Assembly: GCA_009823505.1 (NCBI GenBank)
Contig: VZQC01000286.1
Coordinates: forward strand, 40,429 to 104,428
Length of the DNA: 64,000 nt
Source of the DNA: Rhizomys pruinosus
Lineage: Eukaryota; Chordata; Mammalia; Rodentia; Spalacidae
Direction of reading: 5' to 3'
Below are positions 10,215-21,884 of this stretch, piece after piece. How positions within the stretch are numbered: the first letter of the stretch is position 1; each line of letters starts with the position of its first letter. A program made the position numbers and the translations under genes. A model generated the notes under the pieces. That model saw only the letters and a list, made by a program, of their open reading frames with translations, was not told the DNA's origin and did not search any database.

Positions 10215-10590
10215 GTTTTGACAAGGTTTCATGCATCCTGGGCTAGACTGGAGCTTTCTTTTTAAAATTAATTAATTATTTATTAATTTTTTATATGTAT
10301 GAGTGTACTGTCTACATGTAGGTTGGTGTACCCATGTCGTACAATGCTGCAGAGGTCAGAAGAGGGCATTGGATTCCCCTGGAACTGGAGTTAAAGATGG
10401 TTCTTAGCTGCCATGTGGGTGCTGGGAATCGAACCCGGGTCCTCTGCAAGAGCAGTCAGCACTCTTAACCGCTGAGCCATCTCTCCAGCTCCTAGACTGG
10501 AACTTTTCAAGAATAAGCTTAAGCTTGTCATTCTTCAGTCTCCACCTCTCAAGTGCTTGGAGTCTAGGCATCTACCATCATACCTTGTTT
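10215..10590 (-). mobile_element. Old B1/B4-like SINE split by a B2
   Basis: Antisense fragments at 10215-10256 (ttgacaaggtttcatgc) and 10493-10590 (caccatcataccttg-type end) are separated by the B2 at 10257-10492. Diverged, so the family is uncertain. Confidence 0.5.
10257..10492 (-). mobile_element. B2 SINE nested in an older SINE
   Basis: Antisense full-length B2. 'ctagactggagctttc' lies at its left edge and 'ctagactggaacttttc' at its right, an imperfect TSD of about 15 bp. Head 'gagccatctctccagct', B box 'gaatcgaacccgggtcc'. Confidence 0.92.
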
Positions 10591-11261
10591 TATTTGGTGC
10601 TCCAACATCTTCCTTCATGTCAGGCATGTACTCTACCAACTTTCTACATCCCCAGTTCTTGTCTTTTAAATCCTAAGGATAGGCAATTGTGATGCTTCCT
10701 GCCTTTTTCTGCAGGATTTCAAATTGTACGGAGGGCTAATTTTGATGATTTTCCCTTATCACTAGTATATTAACAGGGAAGCAGAGATGTGGCTTAAAGC
10801 TAATCATGAGGGATCATGATCCGTCAATAATGTTTAATCGTGCTTATTTCTAACCAGGTACTTAACATGCCCCATTCTAAATATTGCATGAGCTACAATA
10901 AAATCTGCTTTATTTGTAATTCAGACACGATAGAAAAACCTGGATATGTTGACAAACTCATGTTATTCCAATATTCTGAAGCTGAGAAAGGGGGATGAAA
11001 AGGTTGGGGCCATTATGGGCAATATATAGTAAGGTTCTGTCTCAAAACAAAACAAATAGTATTGTAACATAAAAGGCAACAAGTAATGTAAAAAGCAAAC
11101 CCAAATATGATGAGAATATGGCAGTTTGTTATCTTTAATTCCAACTCTTTTTGAGAATATTGGGCTTTTTAGTGTGACTGAGTTTCACAGCTGATGAAGG
11201 GGGAAGATGAGTTGGGACTGGCTTAGTAGGTGTAGAGTGTGGAGAAATTGAAGCATTTCTT

Positions 11262-11492
11262 TTTGTAATATTTTATTTATTATTTTTATTTTATGTATAT
11301 GTATGTACTTCCTGCATGTATGTAAGTGCAGCCATGACGTGCAATGCCCACAGGGGTCAGAAGAGGGCGTGGGATCACCTGGAACTGGAGTTATGGATGG
11401 TTGTTGCCCACCATGTGGGTGCTGGGAATTGAACCTGGGTGCTCTGCAAGAACAGCCAGTGATCTTAGCCTCTGAGCCATTTATCCAACCCC
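11262..11492 (-). mobile_element. B2 SINE
   Basis: Antisense. AT-rich tail at the left, 'ggtcagaagagggcgtggga' in the body, 'gagccatttatccaacccc' at the head end. Confidence 0.9.
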
Positions 11493-11552
11493 AGAAGTAA
11501 AGACTTTCTAAATGACAAGTTAGAATAAAGCTGTATTAAGAAGCAAATTGTA

Positions 11553-11772
11553 GGGCTTGGATGTAGCTCAGTTGGTAGAGTGCTTATGCAGCATGCATAA
11601 AGTACTGGGTGCAATCCCCAGAACTACAGAAATCTGAGGATAGTACATACCTGTAATCATAGCACTTGGGAGGTAGAGGCAGGATGATCAGAAGTTCAAG
11701 GTCATCCTAAGCTGCATAGTAAATTCAAGGTCTGCCTGGGATACATGAAATCCTGTAAAAAACCAAAAAGGA
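11553..11772 (+). mobile_element. B4 SINE (ID head fused to B1)
   Basis: The sense ID-like head 'gggcttggatgtagctcag' with B box 'gggtgcaatccccaga' runs directly into B1-like sequence (cacttgggaggtagaggcag, then 'ggatacatgaaatcctg'). B4 is an established ID-B1 chimera in rodents. The A-rich end is at about 11756-11772. Confidence 0.8.
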
Positions 11773-12386
11773 CCAAATGGTAAATGAGTGGGGATTGGAA
11801 GATATTGAAGTATCAATGTTATAGGTGAGATACAGTGGATACTCACTGAGATTTCCATTTCTTATTTCCCTGAACAAGGTGTGGACAGAAATACATATAT
11901 AGTAACAGAAGAAGAGAAGCTTGTTAAGAGAAAAAATAATTTCTGATGGCAAGATTTGGGAAAACGTCAAAGGCTCAACAGAGTTTGTTCCCAGCAGATT
12001 GGGAGATTTTGTACAGTAGATAGTTATTATGTACATGCTCTGTTATGTGTCATTCTTTGTTGAGAGGAGTTTTCAGTCTGGTTTCTTCTCTGGGCTAAAT
12101 TTGACCTCACTTTCCAGCCATACCCGTTCAAAGGATGAGTCAGGAAGGCAAATATCAGGTACAACTAGACAGCAAGCTTTTGGATGTAGCATGTGAATCA
12201 TGGATGCTGCAGGTATTGACCTTGCGTAGATATAGACATTCACTTCTCTAGTCCTACAGCATAGCACAGTTCCTGCCTAACCTTAGGACCTCAGAAAACA
12301 CTGAATGAAATATAGGAAAGGGAAACTGATGGAGATAAAAAGTTGTGCCATGCAGATTTTATGGAGAAATTGTGCCCACTGAAAAT

Positions 12387-12420
12387 TGCTTAAGGCTTTT
12401 TTTTTTTTTTTGCTTAAGGC
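12387..12420 (-). mobile_element. Poly(A)-only retroposition footprint
   Basis: Fourteen T residues (12397-12410) lie between two perfect copies of tgcttaaggc (12387-12396 and 12411-12420). This is what a reverse-transcription event copying only a poly(A) tail would leave. Slippage of a pre-existing T run cannot explain the duplicated 10-mer. Confidence 0.6.
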
Positions 12421-13042
12421 CTTTTTGAACAATGACTTGTATCTGATTATAGATACATAGAAAATATGAACTGACATATGAATTATAAGTAATGAGCTTT
12501 TCTAATCCTTTCTTTATTCTTCATTGCAGGTACAATACAACTTAAATCTTTTGTGGCTAGACAGGGTTTTGAATGCCACTTGTATGTTCAAAGCTAATTC
12601 ACTTAATAGACAACTTATCTGCATTTTGAACAATATTACTGAAGCATTTAGATTGAGAGAACGAGTTTGGTAGAAAAATTTCCCATTCAATTTCAGATGA
12701 CTGTAATTAATTTATATTTTAATGACATTTCCTTTTCTTTCTTGCAGAAGGATAAAAGGGATAAAAATCTCATTCTATGTTCATTAATTCAAACTATAGT
12801 TCAAAGTTGAAAAGATTGGTTTTATTCTCAACAAAGTACGTGGTATTTTTCTTACTCTTTTAGAAAGAAAAAAAAGGATGTAGGAAAATAAATGACACAA
12901 AAGCACAAAAGTAATGCTAATGTTTCCTTAACTTTTGTTAATGACAACTTTTACTAGTGGTAGAGAAAAATGCTTTTACAAAATAGTAAGTACATTGTTC
13001 CCCAAAGGGTAGTCTCTTTTTCTTTATCCCCTCTCCTCTCAT
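12421..13042. other. No recognised feature (unique AT-rich DNA)
   Basis: No family landmarks or open frames of note. Confidence 0.45.
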
Positions 13043-13182
13043 TTGAGATGGATTCTCACTATGTTGCACTGACTAGACTGGAACTTGCTCTGTAAACCAA
13101 GTTGGCCTCCAACTGAAGGAGATGACCCTTCCTCTGCCTCTGCCTCTGCCTCCTGAGTTTTGAGATTATAGGCCCAGCTCTC
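13043..13182 (-). mobile_element. Old B1-like SINE
   Basis: Antisense 'ttgagatggattctcactatg', 'tagactggaacttgctctgt' and 'gcctcctgagttttgagatt'. The hexamer ctctgc is repeated (ctctgcctctgcctctgcc). Strongly diverged. Confidence 0.65.
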
Positions 13183-13414
13183 CAAAAGGTAGTTTCAATT
13201 TAAGATTATTTATTCTGTAAATGATTGATTACTTAAAGTTCACACGTTCCTCTGGATTAACACCATATACTAGCCCCATAAAAAGGGCAGCAATCTTGAT
13301 CGGGGCAAAGTCTTGTTATTCAGTCTGAATCTTGTGATAAAATATGCATAGATTGGTACTAAAATTGCTAAAAAAACTGAACAAAACATAAGCATGGTCA
13401 AAAACTAAAACAAC

Positions 13415-13560
13415 GAGCTTCCTGAAGCTGTGGAGAATGTGTTGCTAGTTAGAATATAGTGCAGACAGGACAGTTTGACTTCCTCAAAACGTTACCCAGA
13501 GAAATTCCACGTAACAGTATTTCTACTTTGAAGTATATACTTAAAAAACCTCAATATTGC
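13415..13560 (+). mobile_element. Possible ancient L1 ORF2 fragment
   Basis: 'acagtttgacttcctcaaaa', then 'gaaattccacgtaac' and 'gaagtatatac', resemble the L1 ORF2 stretch before the GIYP segment. Short and decayed. Confidence 0.35.
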
Positions 13561-13669
13561 AGAAGCATTAAAAAATTTTCTTTATATTCTCTACTGCTGA
13601 AATGTATACTGAAAAATTTTCCCTTTAAATTTTATTTATCAACTCCTTGGATTATTTAAGATGCTTTTC

Positions 13670-13781
13670 CAGCTGGGCATGGTGGTACACACCTTTAATC
13701 CCAGCACTTGGGAGGCACAAGAAGATCTCTGTGAGACGATGCCAACCTTCTCTACATAGTGAGTTCTACAGGGAAACACTA
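13670..13781 (+). mobile_element. B1 SINE, 3'-shortened
   Basis: 'agctgggcatggtggtacac', 'taatcccagcacttggga'. A match of atgcttttc flanks it at about 13660 and 13782 (likely TSD). The middle is diverged and partly deleted. Confidence 0.85.
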
Positions 13782-13790
13782 TGCTTTTCT

Positions 13791-13957
13791 TTTTTTCTTT
13801 TTTTTTTTTTTTTGGTCTTTTTGAAACAGGGTCTGCCTGTAGCCCCAGCTGTCCTGGAACTCACTCTGTAGACCAGGCTGGCCTTGAACTCACAAAGATC
13901 TGCCTGCTTCTGCCTCCCAAGTGCTAGGATTAAAGGCTTGCGTCACCACACCCGGCT
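13791..13957 (-). mobile_element. B1 SINE
   Basis: Antisense with poly(T) at the left, then 'tgaaacagggtctgcctgta' and 'gtagaccaggctggccttga', ending 'caccacacccggc'. Confidence 0.95.
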
Positions 13958-14389
13958 TTTTTTCTTTCTTTTTGGTGCTTTTCCATTTTTATATTTACTA
14001 CTTGTACTGAGTACTGTTTCCATTTTTACATTTGCCCTGTGAGACCCTGTGTCAAAAGCAGAACTAAGCAGAAAAAAGTTTAGAAGTTTAATGGCACCTA
14101 TGCACAAAGAACTGGGGATTTTAGGGTCATTTGCACAACACAAGCTTTCTCAAATTTGCTCTTTTTGCCAGATCTAACATATCGGAGGGGTGGGGGTTCC
14201 AGCTCAATTTTTTTGTCAACAGGATTTCTTATATGCTAATTTTGTGACCTTTGTGTAAAGCCTCTAGATCTCATTATTCTCCTACCTCATTTCTGAGCAT
14301 TTCTTTAAGGCAAGGGAGAACATAGCCTGGAATAAGTAAAAGCAACATAGATTTCATTTGGTCATGACACGAGTAGAAAACAAAGGGGT

Positions 14390-14611
14390 TGGGCTGGAGA
14401 AATGGCCTAGCAGTTAAGAGCGCCGACTACTCTTGCAGAGGACCCAGGTTCTATCCCCAGCACCCACATGGTGGCTGAAAACCATCTTGAACTCCAGTTA
14501 CAGGGGAATCCGACATCCTCTTCTGACCTCCGCGGCATTGCACGACACGGGTGCACCAACCTACATGCAGACAGTACATTCATACACATAAAAAAAAGAA
14601 AAAAGAAAAGG
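14390..14611 (+). mobile_element. B2 SINE, 'ggcctag' subfamily
   Basis: 'gggctggagaaatggcctag', B box 'caggttctatccccagca', tail 'catacacataaaaaaaag'. It has a single copy of the 'aactccagt' block that is duplicated in the related copies at 32262 and 35903. Confidence 0.93.
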
Positions 14612-15064
14612 GGATTTGGCAAAATTATAGATATAACGTCACTATAGTGTTGAAGAGTCAGAAATTGAAATTAAAAATATATATTTGACAGTAGCATCAT
14701 GAAATATGAACTACTTCAGGATAGGTTTGACAAATGATGTACCGCCTGTATCCAGGGAGCAGTATAAAATAGTATTGAAGTAAACTAAAGACCAGAATAT
14801 CCAGACATACACTCATGTATCAGAAGGCTCCATATTGTTTAGACATTAGTTACCCTTGACAGAGTCAACACAATCCTATTTTTATAATCTCAACAAGCTC
14901 TTTTGCACAAATTACTAAGCTAAATGTAAACTTCATATAGAAATACAAAGGGCAAATAATAGTACAAACTTCTCAAAATGAACAAAAGACTTATGAGAAT
15001 TATTTTCTAGGCTACAGTTACCAAGTTTTTGTGTTACAGTAGCGTTGAGCAGGGCTCTGTTAAG

Positions 15065-15630
15065 TTCCCATCATTAGCCTGGCTATCTAACATTCTAAAC
15101 TACTCAAAACAAAAGAGGTAATCCAGATGAGCCAGACAGTTGCCTGGCTAAAGGATCACTCCTCAGGAAGATCTAGTCACCTGATGCCATGCTAAAAACA
15201 CAGGAAGAATAATTATCCCCTTAATAAGATGATGTACTTATCCTTCCCAGAATCCCTGCTCTCTCCTCTGTGCACTTCTTATGCTGTGGAGCCACCTTGA
15301 GGAGTTTCTGTTTGGTCTACCCAACTTTCTGACGTAGAAAGGTATAACTTTCCCATTTTCTTCTCCTCTGTCTTTCTTTCAGATGCTGGGCAGAGCCTAA
15401 GTATGCTTTATCTATTGGTTATTTGGTCTTTTTCAGTTTTCCTCTAAAGCTGCCCCCATCTTGCCACGCAGCTGCTTGCTGAACCTACATTCATAATTCA
15501 AAAGTGCATGACTTTCTCTCTTCCCTTTCTCTAAATATCTCCTCCTGACAAGATTTCAGCTTGGCTGATCTGAGGTTTGTCTTTTAGACTTTAGCAAAAT
15601 TGTCTCTGAGATTTGTATTGACTTCATTCT
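15065..15630. other. Unassigned insert inside the ancient L1
   Basis: About 565 bp between collinear L1 pieces. It has pyrimidine-rich stretches and no SINE landmarks. An old LTR is possible, but I see no clear TG...CA ends or TSD. Confidence 0.4.
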
Positions 15631-15974
15631 CAAATTATTTTATTAATGAGACCGAGAATCCCAAGAAGAGACTCCAATTGCCCTGGTAGCAATATGACTG
15701 GTGGAAAGATAGGCATATTAGATTAATAGAATACAATGAAGTTCCCAAGTAAACCCACACGTATACGGTTAATTTGATATAATAATGGCTAGGGCAATGA
15801 ACTGTGCAAAGGAGCCTCAACAAATGCGGCTACAACAATTGGATCGCCATATTGTAGAAAATGATTCTCTATCAAAACCATGTACCAAATACAAAAACAA
15901 ACTCGAAATGCAACACAGACTAAAAGTGCATCTTTTAAAAGTACATCTTACAGCTACAAATTTTCTAAAAAAAA

Positions 15975-15975
15975 N
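15975..15975. other. Ambiguous base N in an A-rich tract
   Basis: Single N inside the A-run before a B1-like SINE. It suggests uncertain homopolymer length or a closed gap. Confidence 0.9.
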
Positions 15976-15991
15976 AAAAAAAAACAGAAAA

Positions 15992-16155
15992 GGCCAGGCA
16001 TGGTGATATATAGTGCATGCCTGTAATCCCAGTACAGGGAGGCAGAGGAAAGAGGGTCACTGCAAGCTTAAGAGCAGGCTGATCTACTGTGCAAATTCCA
16101 TGCCAGCCAGAACTACATAGGGAGATGTATATTTTTCAATGCCCTGTCAAACAGA
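15992..16155 (+). mobile_element. Old B1-like SINE
   Basis: 'ggccaggcatggtgatatat', 'cctgtaatcccagtaca', 'gggaggcagaggaaagag'. Diverged; its 3' end merges with the GA-rich tract. Confidence 0.7.
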
Positions 16156-16280
16156 AGGAGGAGAGGAAGATGAGGAGGAGGAAGAAGAGGAGGAGGAGGA
16201 GTAGGTGGCATTGTTGGAGGCGATGGGGGTGAGGGAGAGATGGAAGCAGGGGGGAAGAAGGGAGGAAAGATGGAAGAAGA
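16150..16280. repeat. GA-rich polypurine tract
   Basis: Plus-strand purine run with ggaggagga/gaagaagag units, a plausible triplex-forming tract grown from a SINE tail. Read on minus it gives a spurious Ser/Pro-rich frame. Confidence 0.85.
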
Positions 16281-16779
16281 GATATAAAGAAATAGAAAAT
16301 TTTGGTGGACTTGGCTTTGACAAATTCGTATTTTTAAAGGCACTAAGAAAGTACTAAAGAGAAAATGGACAAAAATCAGACTTGATAAACATTTTAAGAG
16401 TTGCTTTTCGAAAGACACTTGTGAAAATGAAAACGCAAGTGAAAGGAAATATTTGCAAAACATGTATTCAACAAAATACTTGGACCTTGTTTATATAAAG
16501 AACTTTTTATAACTCAATTCATATGACCATTATTCAATAAAAACAGGCTTTATTGAAAGAAGATATATGGAGAGCAAATACATCCATAAACAGAAGCAGT
16601 AAAATCAACAGAACAGATGAATCAGGTATGCTGGGGACAAGAACACAGTACAAGGTGCTCCGAAGTGTGGTGTTTGTGAATTACACACTGGCTATAATAA
16701 TGAAATGAAAACTCAAGTGGTATGGAAAACTAACTTGATGACCATAAGAGACACTTGTATAATTCACAGATACTAAAGC

Positions 16780-16960
16780 AATTTGCCTTCTAGTGAAAGG
16801 TGGATGATGTCTAGCTCTGTGAGCTTTGACCATACAGCCAGTGAGCCTGCAAAGCTTTGTTCCTATTTCTGCTTTGTGAATGCACTATCACTGTCCTCTT
16901 TGTCAAATGGAGGTTAACAGTACCATCTCCTTTTATTAAAGTTGAGGAAGAAGTAACTAT
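16780..16960 (+). mobile_element. Possible MIR fragment
   Basis: 'gtcctctttgtcaaatgg' followed by 'aggttaacagtaccatct' resembles the MIR core-to-3' segment. Weak. Confidence 0.3.
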
Positions 16961-16962
16961 CA

Positions 16963-17166
16963 GTATGGCTAGGGATATAGCTCACTTGATATTGGTTGCC
17001 TAAGAACATATGAAGCCCCTAGATTAGATTCCCAACTGCATAAACCAGAGTGGTGTACCACCCCAGCATTGGGCTTACAAACACATTGCTATGCATTCTG
17101 GGGATCAAATTCAAGTCATCATGTTTGTGCAGCAAATACTTTACCAGCTGATCTATCTCCCCAGCC
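16963..17166. mobile_element. ID/B4 SINE heads, two in opposite orientation
   Basis: 16963-17045 is sense (ggctagggatatagctcac ... 'attcccaactgca'). 17046-17166 is antisense (ending 'gatctatctccccagcct'). Both are diverged tRNA-like heads forming an imperfect inverted pair. Confidence 0.6.
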
Positions 17167-17426
17167 TGATATGATAGTTTGTTTTGTTTTGTTTCCTTTT
17201 TCCTTTGAAGTCCTTACAATCTTGCAAGAGAGAAAGCAAATTGTTTTAGATTTTATAATGGAAAACTTTCTATAGTCTAGTTCTGTATTCTAGGTCATAT
17301 TCATGAACAAAGTAAAGAACACTTGCTACCTTCTCTGGGCATATACCTCAAAGTCTCTATGTCCTACCACAGAGATACTTACACATCCAGGCTTATTGCT
17401 ACAATATTCACCATAGCAAAGAACAA

Positions 17427-17695
17427 GCTACAGAGGTGGATCAGTTGGTTAACTGCTTGCTATTCCAATGTGAGGATCTGAATTTTGATCCCTAGCACCA
17501 TGTAAAAGCTAAGTACCTTGGCACATGCCTATAGCCAAATTAGTGAGTTTCAGGTTCAGTGAGAGACCTTATCTAAAAAATACGATGGAGAGTGATAGGG
17601 AAAAACACAAACAGTGACCTCTGGCTTTCATATGCATGTGTATGCATACACACCAAAACAAAACAAAACCAACAAAAAGTAAAACAAGCACAAAA
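17427..17695 (+). mobile_element. tRNA-derived SINE (B2/B3/B4 class), diverged
   Basis: The head 'aggtggatcagttggtta', B box 'ttttgatccctagcacca' and CA/A-rich tail are inserted in the ancient L1. The flanks 'atagcaaagaacaa' (about 17412) and 'aatagcaaggaaatg' (about 17696) look like a worn TSD. Confidence 0.65.
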
Positions 17696-18176
17696 AATAG
17701 CAAGGAAATGCATGCAGTCTAAATGTTCATCAAAAAAAATGAACGAATAATAAAATGTGGTCCATGTACCAAATAGAATTTTACTCAGTAAAGAAAAATA
17801 TAATTATGATATTTGCTGCCAAATAGACCTAGAAAGTAATATGTTAAGGTGACTCAGACTCAGACAAAATTTGCATATTCTCTCTCATATGAGGGTCTTA
17901 TCCTTTAATATGTATGTGTGAGTTGGTGTGAAATTAGGAATAGGCCATAAAAGTAGAGAAGAAATGGGGAGAGGGGGAAAAAGTGCTGTTGCGGAAGAGG
18001 AATGGCAGAAAACACACGTGATACATGAAGGGGAAAAGGGTGTGACTGGATGTTCAAGAGTGTGAGGAGTGGCAAGGAAGGGGAAGAAAAGGCAGCGAGG
18101 AAGATCAACAGAAGAATTTTTGAGAGAAAATGCTACAATGAATTATAATAATTGTATACTTATAAAAAAACAAAAT

Positions 18177-18404
18177 TGGGGGCTGGAAAGATATCTCAGT
18201 GGTCAGGAGCACTGGCTGTTCTTACAGAGTATCTGTGTTCACTTCCCAGCACCCACGTGGTGGCTAACAACCATTCATAACTCCAGTTCCAGGGAATCTG
18301 AAGCCCTCTTCTGACCTCCCCTAACATTACATGTCACGGGTGCTTGTACCTATGCAGGCAATACATTTATACACATAAAATAAAAATAAAACTTTTTTAT
18401 TTTT
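18177..18404 (+). mobile_element. B2 SINE
   Basis: 'gggggctggaaagatatctc', 'cttcccagcacccacgtgg', tail 'atacacataaaataaaaat'. A B1 inserted directly behind its tail; because the B2 is complete, this is not the fused form seen at 33107 and 61920. Confidence 0.93.
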
Positions 18405-18570
18405 GCCGGGCGTGGTGGCGCACACCTTTAATCATAGCATTCGGGAGGCAGAGGCAGGTGGATCTCTGTGAGTTCAAGGCCAGCCTGGTCTACAGAGTTG
18501 AGTTCCAGGACAGCTGGGGCTACAGGGAGACCCTGTTTTGAAAAGACCAAAAAGAATAATAAATATTTTT
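18405..18570 (+). mobile_element. B1 SINE
   Basis: Near-consensus start 'gccgggcgtggtggcgcaca', then 'gttcaaggccagcctggtc', 'acagggagaccctgttttga' and an A-rich tail. A recent-looking copy. Confidence 0.96.
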
Positions 18571-21500
18571 TAAAAAGCCTTGTTGCTACCATTGGTCCTG
18601 CACTTTACTGGGAATAGTGAACATAGGTAGCTGTGGTTGAAGGCAGAGTGTGACCATGGCATTTCCAGAGGTGCAGAGTCTGTCTGGGGCTGTGAGAAAG
18701 GATGATGTATTCCCTTGGAGAAAGTGGAAGGCATCATAGGAAGTGGACTCTGAATCAAGAAGTGGGAAAGGATAAAAGGAAAATTCCTACCGACATGTAG
18801 AGGTGGGCTCATAGGGGAGCTCCTAGACAGGCCCTGAAGTGGACAGGAAGCTATGGAACTTGCCTTCAGTCTCATCACCCCAATGCTCAAGAAAATATCT
18901 GCTCAGCACTGTCTAACCCACAAACAAGCCCTTCTTCCTAATTAGGTATCATCATCTGTGCACCTGCCAACATGTGCTTTTGCTTGGGAAGCCATCCACG
19001 TCATGTTCACAGCATAGCTGATCTCCGATGTAAGGTTTCCCTGAAACATCACAGTCTTCCTCTTTAGAAGATTCTGCAGTAAAGAAAAGGGTCTAGAAGA
19101 GTGGCTTCAGTTTGAGATGACTCAGCTTCCAGGGCATGGGTCAGGGCAGAGGGGGAAGTTATTTGACAACAGTGGTCGGCTGGGGATAATGCTAAACACC
19201 TTGCAATACATAGGACAGCCTCTCACATCAAAAGATTATTCAGCCTTACAATGTTAATACTGAGAGATCCTTGTCCGGAGAAAAGGAGTTGTTGCACATC
19301 TCCTGACAAGAGTATGACCCAACTGTTCCCTCTTATGGGAAGCTGATGCTTTTTAAATGCTTCTTGGCTCAGCATTTTTCCAACTGAGTTGAAATTACTG
19401 AGTAGGATCTAGCATTAAAATTGGCAGCTTTCAAATTGCTTTAAGGTAGATGCGTTAAATCTCCAATTTGGATGAAGCTCAAGATTGTCCAGGGAGATAT
19501 ACAACATTACTTTGAAATCTAGGAAGACTGTGAGAAAGGTATGCAGGAGGTTTCCTTCCATGTGGGAGCACCAAGTATTCCATAGTGAATCCTCCCATGG
19601 GAAAGAGCAAATATTCATTTTCATCAGAGGCAAAAGCCGAAATTGCAGTTTGGCCTCTTCAGACCTCCAGAAGCTGCCACTCCACTCCAAGTATTATGTG
19701 GCTTTGATTTCAACTGCACGGGGTTGTCCCTATTCAGAGAGGTCACTGGCAGAACTGCCATCAGAGCACTCGCATCTTTAAGTTGACCATGTCCACCCGG
19801 TATGCTTCTGAAAGAAGTAGATTTTACAGCGTGGATTATGGTCAGAGAGGAAGTTCTTGTTAATAGTTTACAAAAGACAGAGCTATTCCTCTTTTGTATC
19901 TTCATCTGTCCCAGAGCATGTGATTGTTTAAGCAGATCTGGTTTCCAAGTAGCTGAGTGATGAAATATGATTGGCTAGTCAGTATTGATTACACCTCTCC
20001 TTCCTCTCTCCTTCTTGGATAGCAGTTGTTTTCTTATGCTACTGGCATTCTTATGAGAGAATAAAGAAGAGGACTCCTTCTTTCCACCCTTAGGAAAGGT
20101 GGGCTGTTTTGGCTTCCTACCATGGAGGAGGACCTTGAAGCAGAGAGTTGGCTGACCTTTTCCATTCCCTGGGGCTTCAGCAAGGCAGCAGAGGATGCTG
20201 GAGAACAGATTTGCCGGTGAGTAATGGTCTTCAAGTGAAAAAAAACACAGGGTCTAATCCCTGTTTTCTGGGATGCTTTTCTTTTCAGTAGGATGGATTT
20301 ATAGGTGAGAAGGTTGAAAGCCATGTCTCAGAATTACACGAGATTTCTGTGAGAATGATACCTTTGATTGAAAGGGGCTGATGTCCTTTGGAATTTTGTT
20401 TAAGCAGTTCTAAGGTTGAGAAAGAATATTGAAAATGAAGTTGCAAAACAAAAGGACAATGTCCAAACTGTTTTGACCAGTGATTTCCTTAAGAATAAAT
20501 ATCCCGGAGGCACTTTTAGGAAAAGAGAAAAAAGATTTTACCCACTAGTTCTTATCTGTGGTACAGTAATAATCTATAATTCACAGTACACTTTTGACTG
20601 CACTTTTCAGCAGGAAAATTGGATTGCTTTCTTTATTTCCTTTTTAAAATGATGTCTTCTCAAGGACAAATGTATCTGTCAGGATGAAAAGTTTTGATCT
20701 CTAAACAAGCAGTGCTATGCTGGCTATGCAAATTTGTTTGTATTTAATTGCTTCTTTATGTTTTGTGGTCTTCTTAAATAAGTTTGTCCTCTTTGAGGAA
20801 AAAATACAATTTTATTGAAAGTTTAGATTATTGCTTCTGGATTTTTTGAATAAATATGTCATTTTTTTCCCTTGGGGTTTCGTCGAACTTTCAAGTGTGA
20901 GAAAAACATTAGTAATGCATATACTTTGGAATCCTGAATGGAGGGTTTCCAATCCTGCTTATTTAATGTTTCCTCATTAATCATTGGCACTGTGCATTGA
21001 AATTCACTTATAAATTTGTGTAAATGAGATTTCCATTTTCTTCAGTAGATTCCATGACCACTGAGTGTTTGAAAATTGCAATAAGAACATTATGTACAGG
21101 TCCAAGTGAAGAGGATCTGCCACAGCCTAAGAGAAATTCTCCAGATTCATTAAAAAAACACTGTCCTTGACTTTTACTAATTGGAACTTGGAGCCAAATA
21201 TAATTTAGAGTTGAGTTGCCATAATGACAATAATTACTTGGTGGCCCTATTTGTTTCGAATTATTTTGAAATGAGAGGAAGTGAAACCTCTGTGTTCTGT
21301 GTAGCTCATTGTAAGGAAAATGTAGAAATTGATGTTGTTATTCTATGAGACTATAGCATGCAAATCTGACATTTGGCAATAATGACGGTGAGTGCCCCAA
21401 ACTACTGTTTGCTCATGACATAATTTCATTGGCTAACTTTTCTTTTTAGCATATACATTTTTCTGATTTCATACACGAAGGGACAAATGATTGGGTATCT

Positions 21501-21884
21501 GGGACATGGAAAGGATTCGCTTAATACATGGGAGTCCGGCATTTGTACATCCATCTTAGCTAATAACAAAAAAATGAGACATTGAGCTCTAAGCTCACTG
21601 AAGCAAATTGTTGATGGGTTTGGAAGAAAGGAGGTAACAAAAAGCAAAGAACTATTTAAAATAAAAATACTAAGAACCAACTAATTGAATTCCATTTCAG
21701 TTCTTTGATGGTCATAAGTTTAACTCCATTTATTTAGTGAGCTGTCTTATTTCATCATTCATTTTGTTGGAATTAATATTAGGTATATCTGTCTCTAAAG
21801 ACTGAGTTTTTTGTTATTCCTGCATGTGTTTTAATTTGAAAGTCATTACATGTCCTAGTTTAGTATATTATTTGTTTTATCTTT
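18571..21884. other. Unique DNA, longest repeat-poor stretch
   Basis: No interspersed repeat recognised over about 3.3 kb. Overlapping frames of 60-100 codons occur on both strands at 19415-20324, but none has a recognisable domain, and I see no convincing splice-bounded exon. A conserved non-coding or lncRNA function is possible but not shown by the sequence. Confidence 0.5.

Larger units (their letters stand above)
14640..18178 (+). mobile_element. Ancient L1, collinear but fragmented
   Basis: Plus-strand pieces follow L1 order: ORF2 RT-region DNA (14640-15060: 'cttcatatagaaatacaaag', 'ggctacagttaccaag'), a later ORF2 part (15630-15970: 'aagtaaacccacacgtatac'), ORF2 C-terminal parts (16280-16560: 'ggaaatatttgcaaaacatg'; 17290-17425: 'gggcatatacctcaaa'; 17696-17890: 'atgttcatcaa'), and a purine-rich 3' UTR (17890-18178). 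The breaks are SINEs, a GA-rich tract and an unassigned insert. No open frame survives. Confidence 0.7.

Noticed and set aside
16113..16463. Minus-strand 116-codon frame rich in Ser and Pro
   Set aside because: It is a reading of the GA-rich tract and B1-like SINE sequence; no domain and no exon signals.
18177..18570. Third copy of the B2-B1 chimera
   Set aside because: The B2 is full length with its own tail before the B1, so it is two separate insertions.
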